Below are positions 41,304 through 50,753 of a DNA stretch of 64,000 bases, piece by piece (the first letter of the stretch is position 1; each line of letters opens with the position of its first letter). Location of the stretch: positions 682,001-746,000 of the forward strand of contig NZ_PJOM01000002.1 in NCBI RefSeq assembly GCF_002900965.1. Reading direction: 5' to 3'. The DNA is from Pseudotabrizicola formosa (GTDB taxonomy: Bacteria > Pseudomonadota > Alphaproteobacteria > Rhodobacterales > Rhodobacteraceae). Both the position numbers and the translations under genes were made by a program. The notes below the pieces were generated by a model. It was not told where the DNA came from and made no database searches. It saw only the letters and a list, made by a program, of their open reading frames with translations.

Positions 41304-42307
41304 CGACAGGCAGGCTTGCCGCGATCTTTGGCTGCGCGGGGCCAAAGCTGACGGCGCAAGAGACAGCGTTCTTCCGCGAGGCCGATCCGTTCGGGTTCAT
41401 CCTGTTCGCCCGCAATGTTGAAAACCCGGTGCAACTGCGGGCGCTGACCGCTGCGTTGCGCGATGCGGTGGGGCGCGACGCGCCGGTGCTGATCGATCAG
41501 GAAGGCGGGCGGGTGCAGCGGCTGCGCGCGCCCCATTGGCGCGACTGGGCCCCGCCTCTGGAGACTGTGGCAGGCGCGCGCGATCCGCAGCGCGCCATGT
41601 GGGTCCGCGCGCGCATCATCGCGCATGAATTGCGCGGCGTGGGGGTGGATGCCAATTGCGCGCCCTGTGCCGATGTGGCGGGGGATGCCACGCACCCGTT
41701 TCTGAAGAACCGCTGCTATGGCACTGATCCGGCGATGGTTTCCGCCATTTCGTCGGTTGTCGCCGACGGCCATCTGGCGGGGGGCGTTTTGCCGGTGATC
41801 AAGCATCTGCCCGGCCATGGCCGCGCGTCGGCAGACACGCATCACGATCTGCCCACGGTCACAGCCTCACGCGCCGAGTTGACGGCGACGGATTTTGTGC
41901 CGTTCAAGGCGCTGAACCATCTGCCGATGGCGATGACGGCGCATGTCGTCTTTTCCGCCTATGATGACCGGCCCGCCACGCAAAGCCCCCAGATGATCCG
42001 GGTGATCCGCGAGGATATCGGCTTTCACGGGCTGCTGATGACAGACGATCTGAACATGCAGGCGCTGCACGGCAGCCTGGCCGAACGCACGGCGGCCTCG
42101 ATGGCGGCAGGCTGCGACATCGCCTTGCATTGCAAGGGCGATCTGGCCGAGATGCAGGCGGTCGCCGCGGCGTGTGGGGACCAGACCCCGGCCATCCGCG
42201 CCCGGGCGCAGCGCGCGCTGGACGCCCGCCATGCGCCCGACCCCGTTGACATCGCGGCTTTGGACGCCGAATTTCGGGGTCTGATGTCCGGGGATGCGCA
42301 TGTCTGA
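41300..42307 (+). CDS. nagZ: Beta-N-acetylhexosaminidase (NagZ-type)
   Basis: A GH3 cytoplasmic enzyme that removes GlcNAc from anhydromuropeptides in wall recycling. The 335-residue protein has the conserved LIDQEGGRVQRL, the catalytic-loop KHLPGHGRASADTHHDLP and MTDDLNM with the nucleophile Asp. It overlaps the SPOR gene by four bases and the scpA start by eight. Confidence 0.93.
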   Translation: MTTGRLAAIFGCAGPKLTAQETAFFREADPFGFILFARNVENPVQLRALTAALRDAVGRDAPVLIDQEGGRVQRLRAPHWRDWAPPLETVAGARDPQRAMWVRARIIAHELRGVGVDANCAPCADVAGDATHPFLKNRCYGTDPAMVSAISSVVADGHLAGGVLPVIKHLPGHGRASADTHHDLPTVTASRAELTATDFVPFKALNHLPMAMTAHVVFSAYDDRPATQSPQMIRVIREDIGFHGLLMTDDLNMQALHGSLAERTAASMAAGCDIALHCKGDLAEMQAVAAACGDQTPAIRARAQRALDARHAPDPVDIAALDAEFRGLMSGDAHV

Positions 42308-43094
42308 CACCATTGCCGACGACTGGGGCGAGGACCGTCTGGCTCCGGCGGACCGGATGGCCGCCGAGGCGCTGATCGTCGATGTCGATGGGTTTGAGGG
42401 GCCGCTGGATCTTTTGCTGACGCTCAGCCGCACGCAAAAGGTGGATCTGCGCAAGATTTCGGTACTGGAACTGGCCGAGCAATACCTGGGCTTTGTGCAA
42501 AAGGCGCAAAGCCTGCGGATCGAGCTGGCGGCGGATTATCTGGTGATGGCGGCCTGGCTCGCGTTTTTGAAGTCGCGCCTGCTGCTGCCCCCCGAACCCG
42601 GCGAGGACGGGCCAAGTGCCGAGGATCTGGCCGCCCATCTGGCCTTCCAGCTGGAACGGTTGCAGGCGATGCGCGAGGCGGCGGCGCGGTTGATGGCGCG
42701 CGATCAGCTGGGCCGTGATTTCTTTGCCCGGGGCGTTCCCGAAACCATCCGTCATCACCGTGAGGTGCGCTATGACGCCACCTTGCTGGATCTGATGCGC
42801 GCCTATGCCCGTATCCGCACCAAGGATGAATTCCGGCCCTTTGTGATGGATCGTGACCATGTGTTCACAATGGAGCAGGCGCTGGACCGGATGCGCGGGC
42901 TGATCGGCTATGTCGGGGACTGGGCCGATCTGACCAGCTTTCTGCCGGAAGGCTGGGAGGCCACGCCAATGCGCCGCCGGTCTTCTACTGCCGCCCATTT
43001 CGCAGCCATTCTGGAAATGGCCAAGCGCGGCCAGATCGAGCTGCGGCAGGGTGAGATGTTTGCCCCGATCCAGATCCGGCGCGGCACGGCATGA
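42300..43094 (+). CDS. scpA: Segregation and condensation protein A
   Basis: ScpA is the kleisin that bridges the two SMC heads in the condensin complex. The 264-residue protein shows FEGPLDLLLTLSRTQKVDL at the N-terminus, a central helical linker and a C-terminal winged helix. ATG 42300 (MSDTIADDW) is used; ATG 42294 is possible. It overlaps both nagZ and scpB, an arrangement that keeps ScpA and ScpB in step. Confidence 0.93.
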   Translation: MSDTIADDWGEDRLAPADRMAAEALIVDVDGFEGPLDLLLTLSRTQKVDLRKISVLELAEQYLGFVQKAQSLRIELAADYLVMAAWLAFLKSRLLLPPEPGEDGPSAEDLAAHLAFQLERLQAMREAAARLMARDQLGRDFFARGVPETIRHHREVRYDATLLDLMRAYARIRTKDEFRPFVMDRDHVFTMEQALDRMRGLIGYVGDWADLTSFLPEGWEATPMRRRSSTAAHFAAILEMAKRGQIELRQGEMFAPIQIRRGTA

Positions 43095-43744
43095 CCGGGC
43101 CAGCCATGGATCCTGTCGAGAAAAGCCTGTTCGAGGCCCCGCCCATGGGCGAGCAGGAACGCATGGTCGAGGCGATTCTGTTTGCCAGTGCCGAACCGGT
43201 GACGGTGGCGGAACTGGCGGCCCGCATGCCGCATGGCTGCGACCCGGCCGAGGCGCTGGCCTATCTGCGCAAACGCTATGACGGGCGCGGGGTGCATCTG
43301 GTGCGGGTGGGCGATGCCTGGGCCATGCGCACCGCCGCAGATCTGGGCCATCTGATGCGCAAGGAAACGGTGGAAAGCCGCAAACTGTCGCGCGCGGCGA
43401 TCGAAACGCTGGCGATCGTGGCCTATCATCAGCCGGTGACCCGGGCCGAGATCGAGGAAATCCGCGGCGTGGCCGTGTCGCGCGGGACGGTGGATCAGCT
43501 GATGGAACTGGACTGGATCCGGCTGGGCCGCCGCCGGATGACGCCGGGCCGCCCGGTGACCTTTGTGGTGACCGAGCAGTTCCTGGACCATTTCGGCCTG
43601 GAATCGGCCCGTGATCTGCCGGGGATCAAGGAATTGCGGGCGGCGGGCCTTCTGGACAATCGGCCCTTGCCCGGCTCGATGCAAAAGGCCGATGATGACG
43701 AGGAAGAGGCCACTTCCGGCCAGAGCGAATTGTTTGAGGATTGA
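43091..43744 (+). CDS. scpB: Segregation and condensation protein B
   Basis: ScpB dimerises and binds ScpA to complete SMC-ScpAB. The 217-residue protein has two winged-helix domains with the VEAILFASAEPVTVAEL start, SRKLSRAAIETLAIVAYHQPVTRAEIEEIRGV-type core and an acidic C-terminal tail (DDDEEEATS). It overlaps scpA in an ATGA and is followed one base later by a small basic protein. Confidence 0.94.
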   Translation: MTGPAMDPVEKSLFEAPPMGEQERMVEAILFASAEPVTVAELAARMPHGCDPAEALAYLRKRYDGRGVHLVRVGDAWAMRTAADLGHLMRKETVESRKLSRAAIETLAIVAYHQPVTRAEIEEIRGVAVSRGTVDQLMELDWIRLGRRRMTPGRPVTFVVTEQFLDHFGLESARDLPGIKELRAAGLLDNRPLPGSMQKADDDEEEATSGQSELFED

Positions 43745-43745
43745 A

Positions 43746-43958
43746 ATGAACGTCAACCAGATCATCAACATGGTGATGCGGATTTTTGTGCGCAAAGGCG
43801 TGAACTGGGGCATCACCAAGGGCACCAAGGTGGTGGCCAAACGCGGCAAGCCGGCGGCCCCGGTGACACCCGCGCAAGCCAGCCAGAGCACTCTGGCGCG
43901 TGAAACCGCCAAGCGCGCGCGCAAGGCCGCGGCGGTGACCCGGCGGATCGGGCGCTAG
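43746..43958 (+). CDS. Small basic protein coupled to scpB
   Basis: A 70-residue protein starting MNVNQIINMVMRIFVRKG, then a Lys/Arg/Ala-rich tail (AKRGKPAAPVTPAQ; TAKRARKAAAVTRR). The first half can form an amphipathic helix; the second is strongly basic and Ala-rich, like a DNA- or RNA-binding tail. GAGGA of the scpB end serves as the ribosome site, and the start lies one base after the scpB stop, so it is coupled. No characterised family recognised; similar small proteins occur after scpB in related bacteria. Confidence 0.75.
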   Translation: MNVNQIINMVMRIFVRKGVNWGITKGTKVVAKRGKPAAPVTPAQASQSTLARETAKRARKAAAVTRRIGR

Positions 43959-44132
43959 GTTTCACCTCACTGTCACTTTGTTGTGCGATCCCGGTCTGGT
44001 CGGGGCGTGGACCGGCCCACTTGGGCTTGGGGGCTTGCCAGCCGCGTTCCGCCAGATATAGTTCGGGGTATCGGGGCAGGGTTCCCTGCACCGCTACCCT
44101 GAGGCAATCGGGATGGTGAGGTCACTCGACGA

Positions 44133-44717
44133 ATGGACGGCGATTTCAGAACACAGTTTGTGCGCGACCCGGCGTCGCTGAAACATTACCCGGCGCTGGT
44201 GCTGAATGCGGATTACCGCCCGCTCAGCTATTACCCGCTCAGCCTCTGGCCCTGGCAAGAGGCGATCAAGGCCGCCTTCCTTGACCGGGTGCAGATCGTG
44301 GCCGAATATGACCATGTGGTGCGAAGCCAGCGGGCCGAATTCAGGATACCTTCGGTCGTTGTCCTCAAGGATTATGTAAAACCCCAAAAGCGCGTGGCCT
44401 TCACGCGCTTTAATCTTTTTCTAAGGGACGAATTCTGCTGCCAGTACTGTGGCGCCCGGGGCGATCTGACCTTTGACCATGTGATCCCGCGGGCCCGTGG
44501 CGGGGTGACCAGCTGGGAAAACGTGGTGGCCGCCTGCAGCCCCTGCAACCTGCGCAAGGGGTCAAAGACCCTGCGCCAGTCGGGTCTGTCGCTGAACCGC
44601 ACGCCGCGCGCCCCCAATGCCGAGGAAATGCAGGCCCATGGCCGGCGCTTTCCGCCCAATTACCTGCACGACAGCTGGATGGACTATCTGTACTGGGATG
44701 CTGAGCTGGATGCCTGA
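44133..44717 (+). CDS. HNH endonuclease-like protein
   Basis: A 194-residue protein with an N-terminal domain (LVLNADYRPLSYYPLSLWPW) and an HNH nuclease domain: zinc cysteine pair CQYCG, LTFDHVIPRARGG (His and Asp of the ββα fold) and ACSPCNLRKGSKT with the last Asn and cysteine pair. Such proteins are common housekeeping members of Alphaproteobacteria with unknown substrate. It stands alone with a 174-base gap upstream. Confidence 0.85.
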   Translation: MDGDFRTQFVRDPASLKHYPALVLNADYRPLSYYPLSLWPWQEAIKAAFLDRVQIVAEYDHVVRSQRAEFRIPSVVVLKDYVKPQKRVAFTRFNLFLRDEFCCQYCGARGDLTFDHVIPRARGGVTSWENVVAACSPCNLRKGSKTLRQSGLSLNRTPRAPNAEEMQAHGRRFPPNYLHDSWMDYLYWDAELDA

Positions 44718-44798
44718 TCCGTCATAATTCTGTTACAAATGCTTCACATTCCTGGTCGGCTTGTCTAGGGTGCCGCGTCTGGTCCGCAGGAGATGGCG

Positions 44799-45497
44799 AT
44801 GGTTCCCCCGATCGAAATGGCTGCCCTCAACATGTTCGTGGCGCTGGCCTGCGGGGCGCTGGTCGGATCGGAACGGCAGGTGCGCCAGCGGATGGCCGGG
44901 CTGCGCACCAATGCGCTGGTGGCTTTGGGGGCCGCGAGTTTCGTCATCTTTTCATCGCTTTACCCCGATGAGATCAGCCCCACGCGGGTTGCCGCGCAGA
45001 TTGTCTCGGGCATTGGCTTTCTGGGGGCCGGAATCATCTTTCGGGACGGGTTCAACATCCACGGGCTGAACACGGCGGCGACACTTTGGTGTTCCGCCGG
45101 GGTTGGCATGATGGCAGGGTCGGGCCAATGGCCCTATGCGCTGCTGCTGACCGGGATGGTGATGTTTGTGAACCTTGGTCTGCGTCCGCTGGTCAAATGG
45201 ATCAAGCGGCGCACCAAGGCCGGAATGCCCTTGGGCAAGACCTACCGCGTGTTGCTGACCTGCAGCGCCGATCAGGAAGGCGCGCTGCGCAGTCTGATGC
45301 TGCGGACGCTGGCCATCGGCGGGCTTCACCTGTCCGATATTTCCGCCCGCCCCGCTGAAGACGGCGTTGGACTTGACCTTTCGGTAACGGTTAGCGGCGA
45401 AGGTCTGCCCGATGCCTTGGTCGAACAGGCCGTTCATCGCCTTGCCGCCGAGCCTGGGCTGATCCGGGTGCGCTGGGAAGCGATTGAAGAGGTCTGA
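44799..45497 (+). CDS. MgtC/SapB family membrane protein
   Basis: A 232-residue inner-membrane protein: four hydrophobic helices in the first 140 residues (MFVALACGALVGSERQ, GLRTNALVALGAASFVIF, SGIGFLGAGIIF, LWCSAGVGMMAGSG) and a cytosolic C-terminal ACT-like domain. MgtC in pathogens lowers ATP synthase activity and aids growth at low Mg; members in free-living bacteria may serve similarly. AGGAG at 44788-44792 supports ATG 44799 rather than 44793. Confidence 0.9.
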   Translation: MVPPIEMAALNMFVALACGALVGSERQVRQRMAGLRTNALVALGAASFVIFSSLYPDEISPTRVAAQIVSGIGFLGAGIIFRDGFNIHGLNTAATLWCSAGVGMMAGSGQWPYALLLTGMVMFVNLGLRPLVKWIKRRTKAGMPLGKTYRVLLTCSADQEGALRSLMLRTLAIGGLHLSDISARPAEDGVGLDLSVTVSGEGLPDALVEQAVHRLAAEPGLIRVRWEAIEEV

Positions 45498-45567
45498 GCG
45501 GCCAAAGCGCTTTGATCCGCTTCACGCCAATGCTAGACTTTGGCTGTGGGCTTGGGTACACAGACCG

Positions 45568-45581
45568 CGTTAGCGCTAACG
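45568..45581. promoter_or_regulatory. 14-bp palindromic operator upstream of zwf
   Basis: CGTTAGCGCTAACG is a perfect palindrome with a central CG, the form of LacI-family operators. It ends 26 bases before the zwf start, so a bound repressor would block the zwf-pgl-pgi promoter or early transcription. The regulator gene is not in the window. Confidence 0.6.
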
Positions 45582-45606
45582 GCGTGGCAGGAGCAAGGAT
45601 TTCCAC

Positions 45607-47058
45607 ATGGTTTCGCGTGTCATCCCGGTCGAGGTCTTCGATCTTGTGATTTTTGGTGGCACCGGGGATCTTGCCCGGCGCAAGATCCTGCCGGGCCTTT
45701 ACCGCCGCTTTCTGGCGGGTCAGATGACCGCAGACAGCCGCATCATCGGGGCCGCGCGCGGCGAGCTGAGCGATGATGATTTCCGCAAGCTGGTGCGCGA
45801 GGCGATCGATGAATTCGTGCCAAAGGACCGCCGCGACGACGCGGTGATCACCGAGTTTCTGTCGCGCCTTCATTATGTGGCCATAGATGCCAAGGGCGAG
45901 GGCGGCTGGGATGATCTCAAGGCGCTGATGCGCGACGGGGTGGTGCGGGCCTTCTATTTCTCGGTGGCCCCCGCGCTGTTCGGCGATATTGCGCTGCGGC
46001 TTAAAAAGCATGATGTGGCCGACGAGTCGGCGCGGATCGTGGTGGAAAAACCCTTTGGCCGCGACCTGGCAACCGCAAAGGCGCTGAACGCCACGCTGGC
46101 CCAGCATTTCCATGAGGCGCAGATCTACCGGATCGACCATTATCTGGGCAAGGAAACCGTGCAGAACCTGATGGCGGTGCGCTTTGCCAATATTCTGTTC
46201 GAGCCGCTGTGGAAGGCCGAATATGTCGACCATGTGCAGATCACCGTGGCAGAAACGGTGAGCGTGGACGGGCGCGGGGCCTATTACGACAAATCGGGCG
46301 CGATGCGCGATATGGTGCAGAACCATATGATGCAGTTGTTGTGCCTGATTGCGATGGAACCGCCCTATCACTTTGACCCCGATGCCGTGCGCGATGAAAA
46401 GCTGAAAGTGATCCGCGCGCTGGACCCGGTGGCGCAGAATGATATCGTGCGCGGCCAGTATCTGGCCGGGGGCGGGCAGGGCAGCTATCTGGACCATTGC
46501 GAAAATCCGGCCAGCACCACCGAAAGCTATATTGCGCTCAAGGTGCATGTGTCGAACTGGCGCTGGAAGGGCACGCCGTTTTACCTGCGCACTGGCAAGC
46601 GGCTGCGGGCGCGGGCGTCGGAAATCGCCATTACCTTCCGCGAACCCCCGCATTCGATCTTTGACGATGCCAAGGGCTGGCGCGAAAATGTGCTGGTCAT
46701 CCGGTTGCAGCCCGATGAGGGCATGAACTTGATGGTGATGATCAAGGAACCCGGGCCGGGTGGCATGCGCCTGATGCAGGTGCCGCTGGACATGTCCTTT
46801 GCCGGCGTGCTGGGCGATGAGGCCGAGGATATTCCAGACGCTTATGAACGGCTGATCATGGATGTGATCCGGGGCAACCAGACCCTGTTCATGCGCGGCG
46901 ATGAGGTTGAGGCCGCCTGGGCCTGGACCGATCCGATCATCGAAGGCTGGAACGCCACCGGTGCCAAGCCGCAGGGCTATGACGCGGGATCTTCCGGGCC
47001 GGAGGATGCGTTGATGCTGATGCACCGCGACGGGCGGCGCTGGCGGGAGATACGCTGA
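45607..47058 (+). CDS. zwf: Glucose-6-phosphate 1-dehydrogenase
   Basis: First enzyme of the oxidative pentose phosphate and Entner-Doudoroff routes. The 483-residue protein has the N-terminal nucleotide motif FGGTGDLARRK, the active-site RIDHYLGKE and EKPFGRDL. ATG 45607 with an AGGA upstream. The stop TGA overlaps the pgl ATG (TGATG), so zwf-pgl-pgi form one unit behind the palindrome at 45568. Confidence 0.96.
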   Translation: MVSRVIPVEVFDLVIFGGTGDLARRKILPGLYRRFLAGQMTADSRIIGAARGELSDDDFRKLVREAIDEFVPKDRRDDAVITEFLSRLHYVAIDAKGEGGWDDLKALMRDGVVRAFYFSVAPALFGDIALRLKKHDVADESARIVVEKPFGRDLATAKALNATLAQHFHEAQIYRIDHYLGKETVQNLMAVRFANILFEPLWKAEYVDHVQITVAETVSVDGRGAYYDKSGAMRDMVQNHMMQLLCLIAMEPPYHFDPDAVRDEKLKVIRALDPVAQNDIVRGQYLAGGGQGSYLDHCENPASTTESYIALKVHVSNWRWKGTPFYLRTGKRLRARASEIAITFREPPHSIFDDAKGWRENVLVIRLQPDEGMNLMVMIKEPGPGGMRLMQVPLDMSFAGVLGDEAEDIPDAYERLIMDVIRGNQTLFMRGDEVEAAWAWTDPIIEGWNATGAKPQGYDAGSSGPEDALMLMHRDGRRWREIR

Positions 47059-47729
47059 TGGATTTTGTAACCTACCCCGATGCCGAGATGATGTATCTGG
47101 CCCTTGCCAAGCAGATGGCCAGCGAATTGGGCGCGTTTCTGCGCCGTGATGGTCATGCCTCGCTTTGTGTGCCGGGCGGCACCACGCCGGGCCCGGTCTT
47201 TGACACGCTGTCGGGCGTGGAGCTGGACTGGCCCAATGTTGCGGTCTTTCTGAACGATGAACGCTGGGTGCCGGAAAGCAACCCGCGCTCCAACACCCGG
47301 CTGCTGCGCGAAAGGCTGCTGCGCGGGCCTGCCGGCAAGGCGACCCTTGTGCCGCTTTATGCCCCGGCCGATCAGCCCGAAGATATGCTCGACGCCTTGT
47401 CCGCCGGCCTGCAACCGCATCTGCCGATTTCTGTGCTGCTGCTGGGGATGGGGGCGGATATGCACACCGCAAGCCTGTTCCCCGGTGCCGATCTGCTGCA
47501 GCAGGCGCTTGCGCCCGATGCGCCGGTGCTGATGGCCCTGCGGGCCGAGGCGGCGGGAGAGCCGCGCATCACCCTCTCCCTGCCGGCGCTGAAAACCGCG
47601 TTTCACACCCATATCCTGATCAAGGGCGCGGAAAAACGCGAAGCGCTGGAGCGCGCGCAAAGCCTTTCCGTCACCGAAGCACCGGTGCGCGCCGTGCTGG
47701 ATGTTGCAACCGTTCACTGGACCGAATGA
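47058..47729 (+). CDS. pgl: 6-phosphogluconolactonase
   Basis: Hydrolyses 6-phosphogluconolactone. The 223-residue SOL/DevB-type protein has [27 protein letters not shown] and the [16 protein letters not shown] motif. It overlaps zwf by one base and pgi begins one base after its stop, so it is in the middle of the sugar-phosphate operon. Confidence 0.95.
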   Translation: MDFVTYPDAEMMYLALAKQMASELGAFLRRDGHASLCVPGGTTPGPVFDTLSGVELDWPNVAVFLNDERWVPESNPRSNTRLLRERLLRGPAGKATLVPLYAPADQPEDMLDALSAGLQPHLPISVLLLGMGADMHTASLFPGADLLQQALAPDAPVLMALRAEAAGEPRITLSLPALKTAFHTHILIKGAEKREALERAQSLSVTEAPVRAVLDVATVHWTE

Positions 47730-47730
47730 C

Positions 47731-49332
47731 ATGAACCAAGCCTGGGACGCCCTGAAAGACCACCATGCGGCTGTTGAGGGCCGGCCAATTCTGGACCTGT
47801 TTGACGGCGGCGACCGGGCGGCGATGTTTACCGCCCAGGCCGATGGCATGATCCTCGATTTCGCCAAGACCAATATCGATGAGCGGGGGCTTGGGCTTTT
47901 GCTGCAGCTGGCCGAGGCGGCCGGGCTGGCAGACAAGCGCGCCGCGATGTTTGACGGCGCAAGGATCAACGAGACCGAAGGCAGGGCTGTCCTGCACACC
48001 GCTTTGCGCAACATGGACAAGCCCTTGGTGGTGGATGGTCAGGATGTGACCATCGCCTTGCGTGACACCCATGCAAGGATGACCGCGTTTGCCGATGATG
48101 TGCGGACGGGCCGCTTTACCGGGCAGGGCGGCCAGATCACCGATGTGGTGAACATCGGCATCGGCGGCTCTGATCTGGGGCCAGCGATGGCGGTGCTGGC
48201 ATTGGCCCCGTTCCATGACGGGCCTCGCGTCCATTTCATTTCCAACGTCGATGGTGCCCATGCCGCCGATACGCTGCGCGGGCTGAACCCCGAAACCACG
48301 CTGGTGATCGTGGCCTCCAAGACCTTCACTACCATCGAGACGATGACCAATGCCGAAACCGTGCGGGCCTGGATGGCGGCACGGGTTGCCAATCCGGCCG
48401 CACAATTTGCCGCCGTTTCAACCGCGGCAGAGAAAACATCGGCCTTCGGTATCGCAAGTGAACGCGTGTTCGGTTTTGAAGACTGGGTCGGCGGTCGCTA
48501 TTCGATGTGGGGGCCGATCGGCCTGTCGCTGATGCTGGCGGTGGGGCCCAAGGGATTTGACGCCTTCCTGCGCGGGGGGGCGGCCATGGATGCGCATTTC
48601 CGCTGCACCCCCTTTGCGCAGAACCTGCCGGTGCTGCTGGCGCTGGTGGGCCTCTGGCACAACCAGATCTGCGGCTATGCCACCCGCGCCGTTCTTCCCT
48701 ATGATCAACGCCTCAGCCGTCTGCCTGCCTATCTGCAGCAGCTGGAGATGGAATCGAACGGCAAGCGCGTGGCGATGGATGGCAGCGATCTGCCCTATCA
48801 TTCCGGCCCGGTGGTCTGGGGCGAGCCGGGGACCAATGGCCAGCACGCCTTCTACCAGTTGATCCATCAGGGAACGCGGGTGGTGCCATGTGAATTTCTG
48901 GTGGCCCGGCGCGGCCATGAACCAGACCTTGCACATCAGCACCTGCTCTTGGTGTCAAACTGTCTTGCGCAATCCGAAGCCCTGCTGCGCGGCCGCTCTT
49001 TGGCCGAGGCGACTGAGATCATGGAAAAAAAGGGCCTCACCGGGGCCGAGCTGGACCGTCAGGCCCGCCACCGTGTCTTCCCCGGCAATCGCCCCAGCAT
49101 CACCCTGGCCTATGACCAGCTGACGCCCTTCGTGCTGGGCCAGATCATCGCGCTTTATGAACACCGGGTGTTTGTCGAAGGCGTGATCCTGGGCATCAAT
49201 TCCTATGATCAATGGGGGGTGGAACTGGGCAAGGAACTGGCGCTTGCCCTGCAACCCATGCTGGAAGGCAAGCGCGATACCAGTGGCAAGGACGGCTCCA
49301 CCCAACACCTGGTGGCCTGGGCGCGCGGCTGA
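47731..49332 (+). CDS. pgi: Glucose-6-phosphate isomerase
   Basis: Interconverts glucose 6-phosphate and fructose 6-phosphate, allowing gluconeogenic carbon to enter the zwf route. The 533-residue protein has the SIS-fold motifs [11 protein letters not shown], the SKTFTTIET phosphate loop and, in the C-terminal half, [18 protein letters not shown] with catalytic residues. ATG 47731 is used. Confidence 0.96.
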   Translation: MNQAWDALKDHHAAVEGRPILDLFDGGDRAAMFTAQADGMILDFAKTNIDERGLGLLLQLAEAAGLADKRAAMFDGARINETEGRAVLHTALRNMDKPLVVDGQDVTIALRDTHARMTAFADDVRTGRFTGQGGQITDVVNIGIGGSDLGPAMAVLALAPFHDGPRVHFISNVDGAHAADTLRGLNPETTLVIVASKTFTTIETMTNAETVRAWMAARVANPAAQFAAVSTAAEKTSAFGIASERVFGFEDWVGGRYSMWGPIGLSLMLAVGPKGFDAFLRGGAAMDAHFRCTPFAQNLPVLLALVGLWHNQICGYATRAVLPYDQRLSRLPAYLQQLEMESNGKRVAMDGSDLPYHSGPVVWGEPGTNGQHAFYQLIHQGTRVVPCEFLVARRGHEPDLAHQHLLLVSNCLAQSEALLRGRSLAEATEIMEKKGLTGAELDRQARHRVFPGNRPSITLAYDQLTPFVLGQIIALYEHRVFVEGVILGINSYDQWGVELGKELALALQPMLEGKRDTSGKDGSTQHLVAWARG

Positions 49333-49368
49333 CCCTTCGTCCGGGTGCGTGAGACCAGCGTGACGGGT

Positions 49369-49387
49369 CCGGGGGCCAGGCCCCCGG
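49369..49387. repeat. G-run/C-run hairpin element
   Basis: CCGGGGGCC, A, GGCCCCCGG: a self-complementary 19-base element between pgi and the converging ridA-like gene, similar to that at 27040-27055. No T run, so weak as an intrinsic terminator. Confidence 0.4.
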
Positions 49388-49393
49388 CTCCGG

Positions 49394-49747
49394 TCAGTTC
49401 AGCGCGGCGGTGACGATGACCTCAACCAGATATTCCGGCGTGGCCAGCTTCGCCTCGCCGGTTGCGCGCGCGGGCGTGTGCCCCTGTGGCACCCAGGCAT
49501 CCCAGACCGCGTTCATCTGGGCAAAATCCGCCATATCTGCCATCCAGATCTGCGCCGAAAGGATCCGGGTCTTGTCGGTGCCAGCCTCGGCCAGAATGCG
49601 GTCGACCTCGGCCAGACAGGCGCGGGTCTGCTCCGCGACCGAAGCGCCCGGTGCGCCAACCTGACCAGCCAACCAGATGATGCCATTGTAGCACACAGCC
49701 TCGCTCATGCGCGCGCCGGTGCCGATGCGTGTGATGTCGTCATTCAT
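49394..49747 (-). CDS. RidA family protein
   Basis: A 117-residue protein of the RidA/YjgF family; canonical members deaminate reactive imine/enamine intermediates. Visible: LAGQVGAPGASVAEQTRACLAEVDRILAEAG with the QT helix start, and PARATGEAKLATPEYLVEV. The catalytic Arg of the archetype (often in PAR) is present at PARATGEA. ATG 49747 with GGAG upstream; longer frame to 49843 unlikely. Substrate not known. Confidence 0.85.
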   Translation of the reverse strand: MNDDITRIGTGARMSEAVCYNGIIWLAGQVGAPGASVAEQTRACLAEVDRILAEAGTDKTRILSAQIWMADMADFAQMNAVWDAWVPQGHTPARATGEAKLATPEYLVEVIVTAALN

Positions 49748-49944
49748 GGGGCAACTCCGCTTGTGAAAATCCCCCGCCTGCCTAGCGGCAGCGCCGCCCG
49801 AAGGAAAGGGGTGTCGCCAGAAGACGGCGTGCATCGCAATCAAGGGAGGGTGCGCCAGCGGATGGTCCCGTATCGGGCTAAATCTTAACGTAGAATTGCC
49901 TCAAATTTCTGTGATCTCCAGGTGGTGTTAGATAGGAGAGTCCA

Positions 49945-50352
49945 TTGAAACGTCTGCTCGCATTGTCCTGTGTGGTATCCCTTGCCGCCTGTGTGCAAGA
50001 ACCTCTTGCTGAATATCGCCCCGTTGTCGATCCGGCAAAGTCCAGCCCAGCCAAGTTTGAGCGCGACCTTGCGGCCTGCCGGAATGTGGGTCTCGGCGCA
50101 GAGGCGGCCTATAAGAAGCGCCAGGAACAAGAGATGGCGCAGAACATGATGGCAGGGATCCTGATCGGGGCCATCGCGGGTGCTGCGATCGGCGACAGTG
50201 GAAACTATGCGGCGGCCGGCGCTGCCTATGGTGCGGGCGCTGGTGCCGCCGCAACCGATACCGAGCTGGCGCAGGGTGGGCCGCGCCGGATCATTGATCG
50301 CTGCATGGCGGATCGCGGGCACACCATCCTCAACGATATCGGCCGCGGCTAA
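49945..50352 (+). CDS. Glycine-zipper lipoprotein
   Basis: A 135-residue putative lipoprotein with TTG start (49945), TAGGAG upstream, signal peptide RLLALSCVVSLAAC (lipobox SLAAC), a hydrophilic segment, and a glycine-zipper membrane-interacting stretch (GILIGAIAGAAIGDSG followed by GAAYGAGAGAAA). C-terminus ends with a second cysteine-containing helix (DRCMADRGHTIL). Function not known; such proteins insert into or stabilise the outer membrane. Confidence 0.7.
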   Translation: MKRLLALSCVVSLAACVQEPLAEYRPVVDPAKSSPAKFERDLAACRNVGLGAEAAYKKRQEQEMAQNMMAGILIGAIAGAAIGDSGNYAAAGAAYGAGAGAAATDTELAQGGPRRIIDRCMADRGHTILNDIGRG

Positions 50353-50753
50353 TCGCTGTGCTGACCATGGCCCCGCCTCTGGGAGACTGGGGGCGTGGTT
50401 TCAGTTTGAGGCTCGCCCTGAGCGTTTCCAATCGCCGGTAAGGTATTGATCGCTGGTCGCGGGTCGCGCTTCCACTTTTGCAGAATTTCCAAATGTATCC
50501 GGGAAATCTGTGCGTCCGACCTCGGGTGCGATCGAATTATGCGTCTCGCAGGCAGGTTTCAGCGAGATCGGGCTTGTTGGACGGTCGTCGTGATGGGCGG
50601 AGAGCTGACGCTCAATGAAATCAACATTATCGATCGATCTGCGTAATAGACAGTCAATGGCAAATCTTTGGCAAATGTGTAGCAGCTAGCTTCGAACAGT
50701 TACTCTGGGCAAGATGATGATATGTGAGGCTCAACAACTTCCTAGGATATAAT
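50353..50753. other. Intergenic, left edge of the accessory segment
   Basis: About 400 bases without a convincing gene. Base composition shifts toward A+T from about 50600. A 66-codon frame at 50446-50646 has no ribosome site or family resemblance and is not called. No RNA gene, direct repeat or integrase is seen by eye; the shift in composition marks a likely insertion boundary. Confidence 0.4.

Noticed and set aside
44740-44798. Mg-sensing leader for the MgtC-like gene
   Set aside because: The gap is short and no long structured leader or leader peptide could be identified.
50446-50646. 66-codon forward frame at the edge of the accessory segment
   Set aside because: No ribosome site, no family resemblance, Arg/Cys-rich composition expected of a chance frame.
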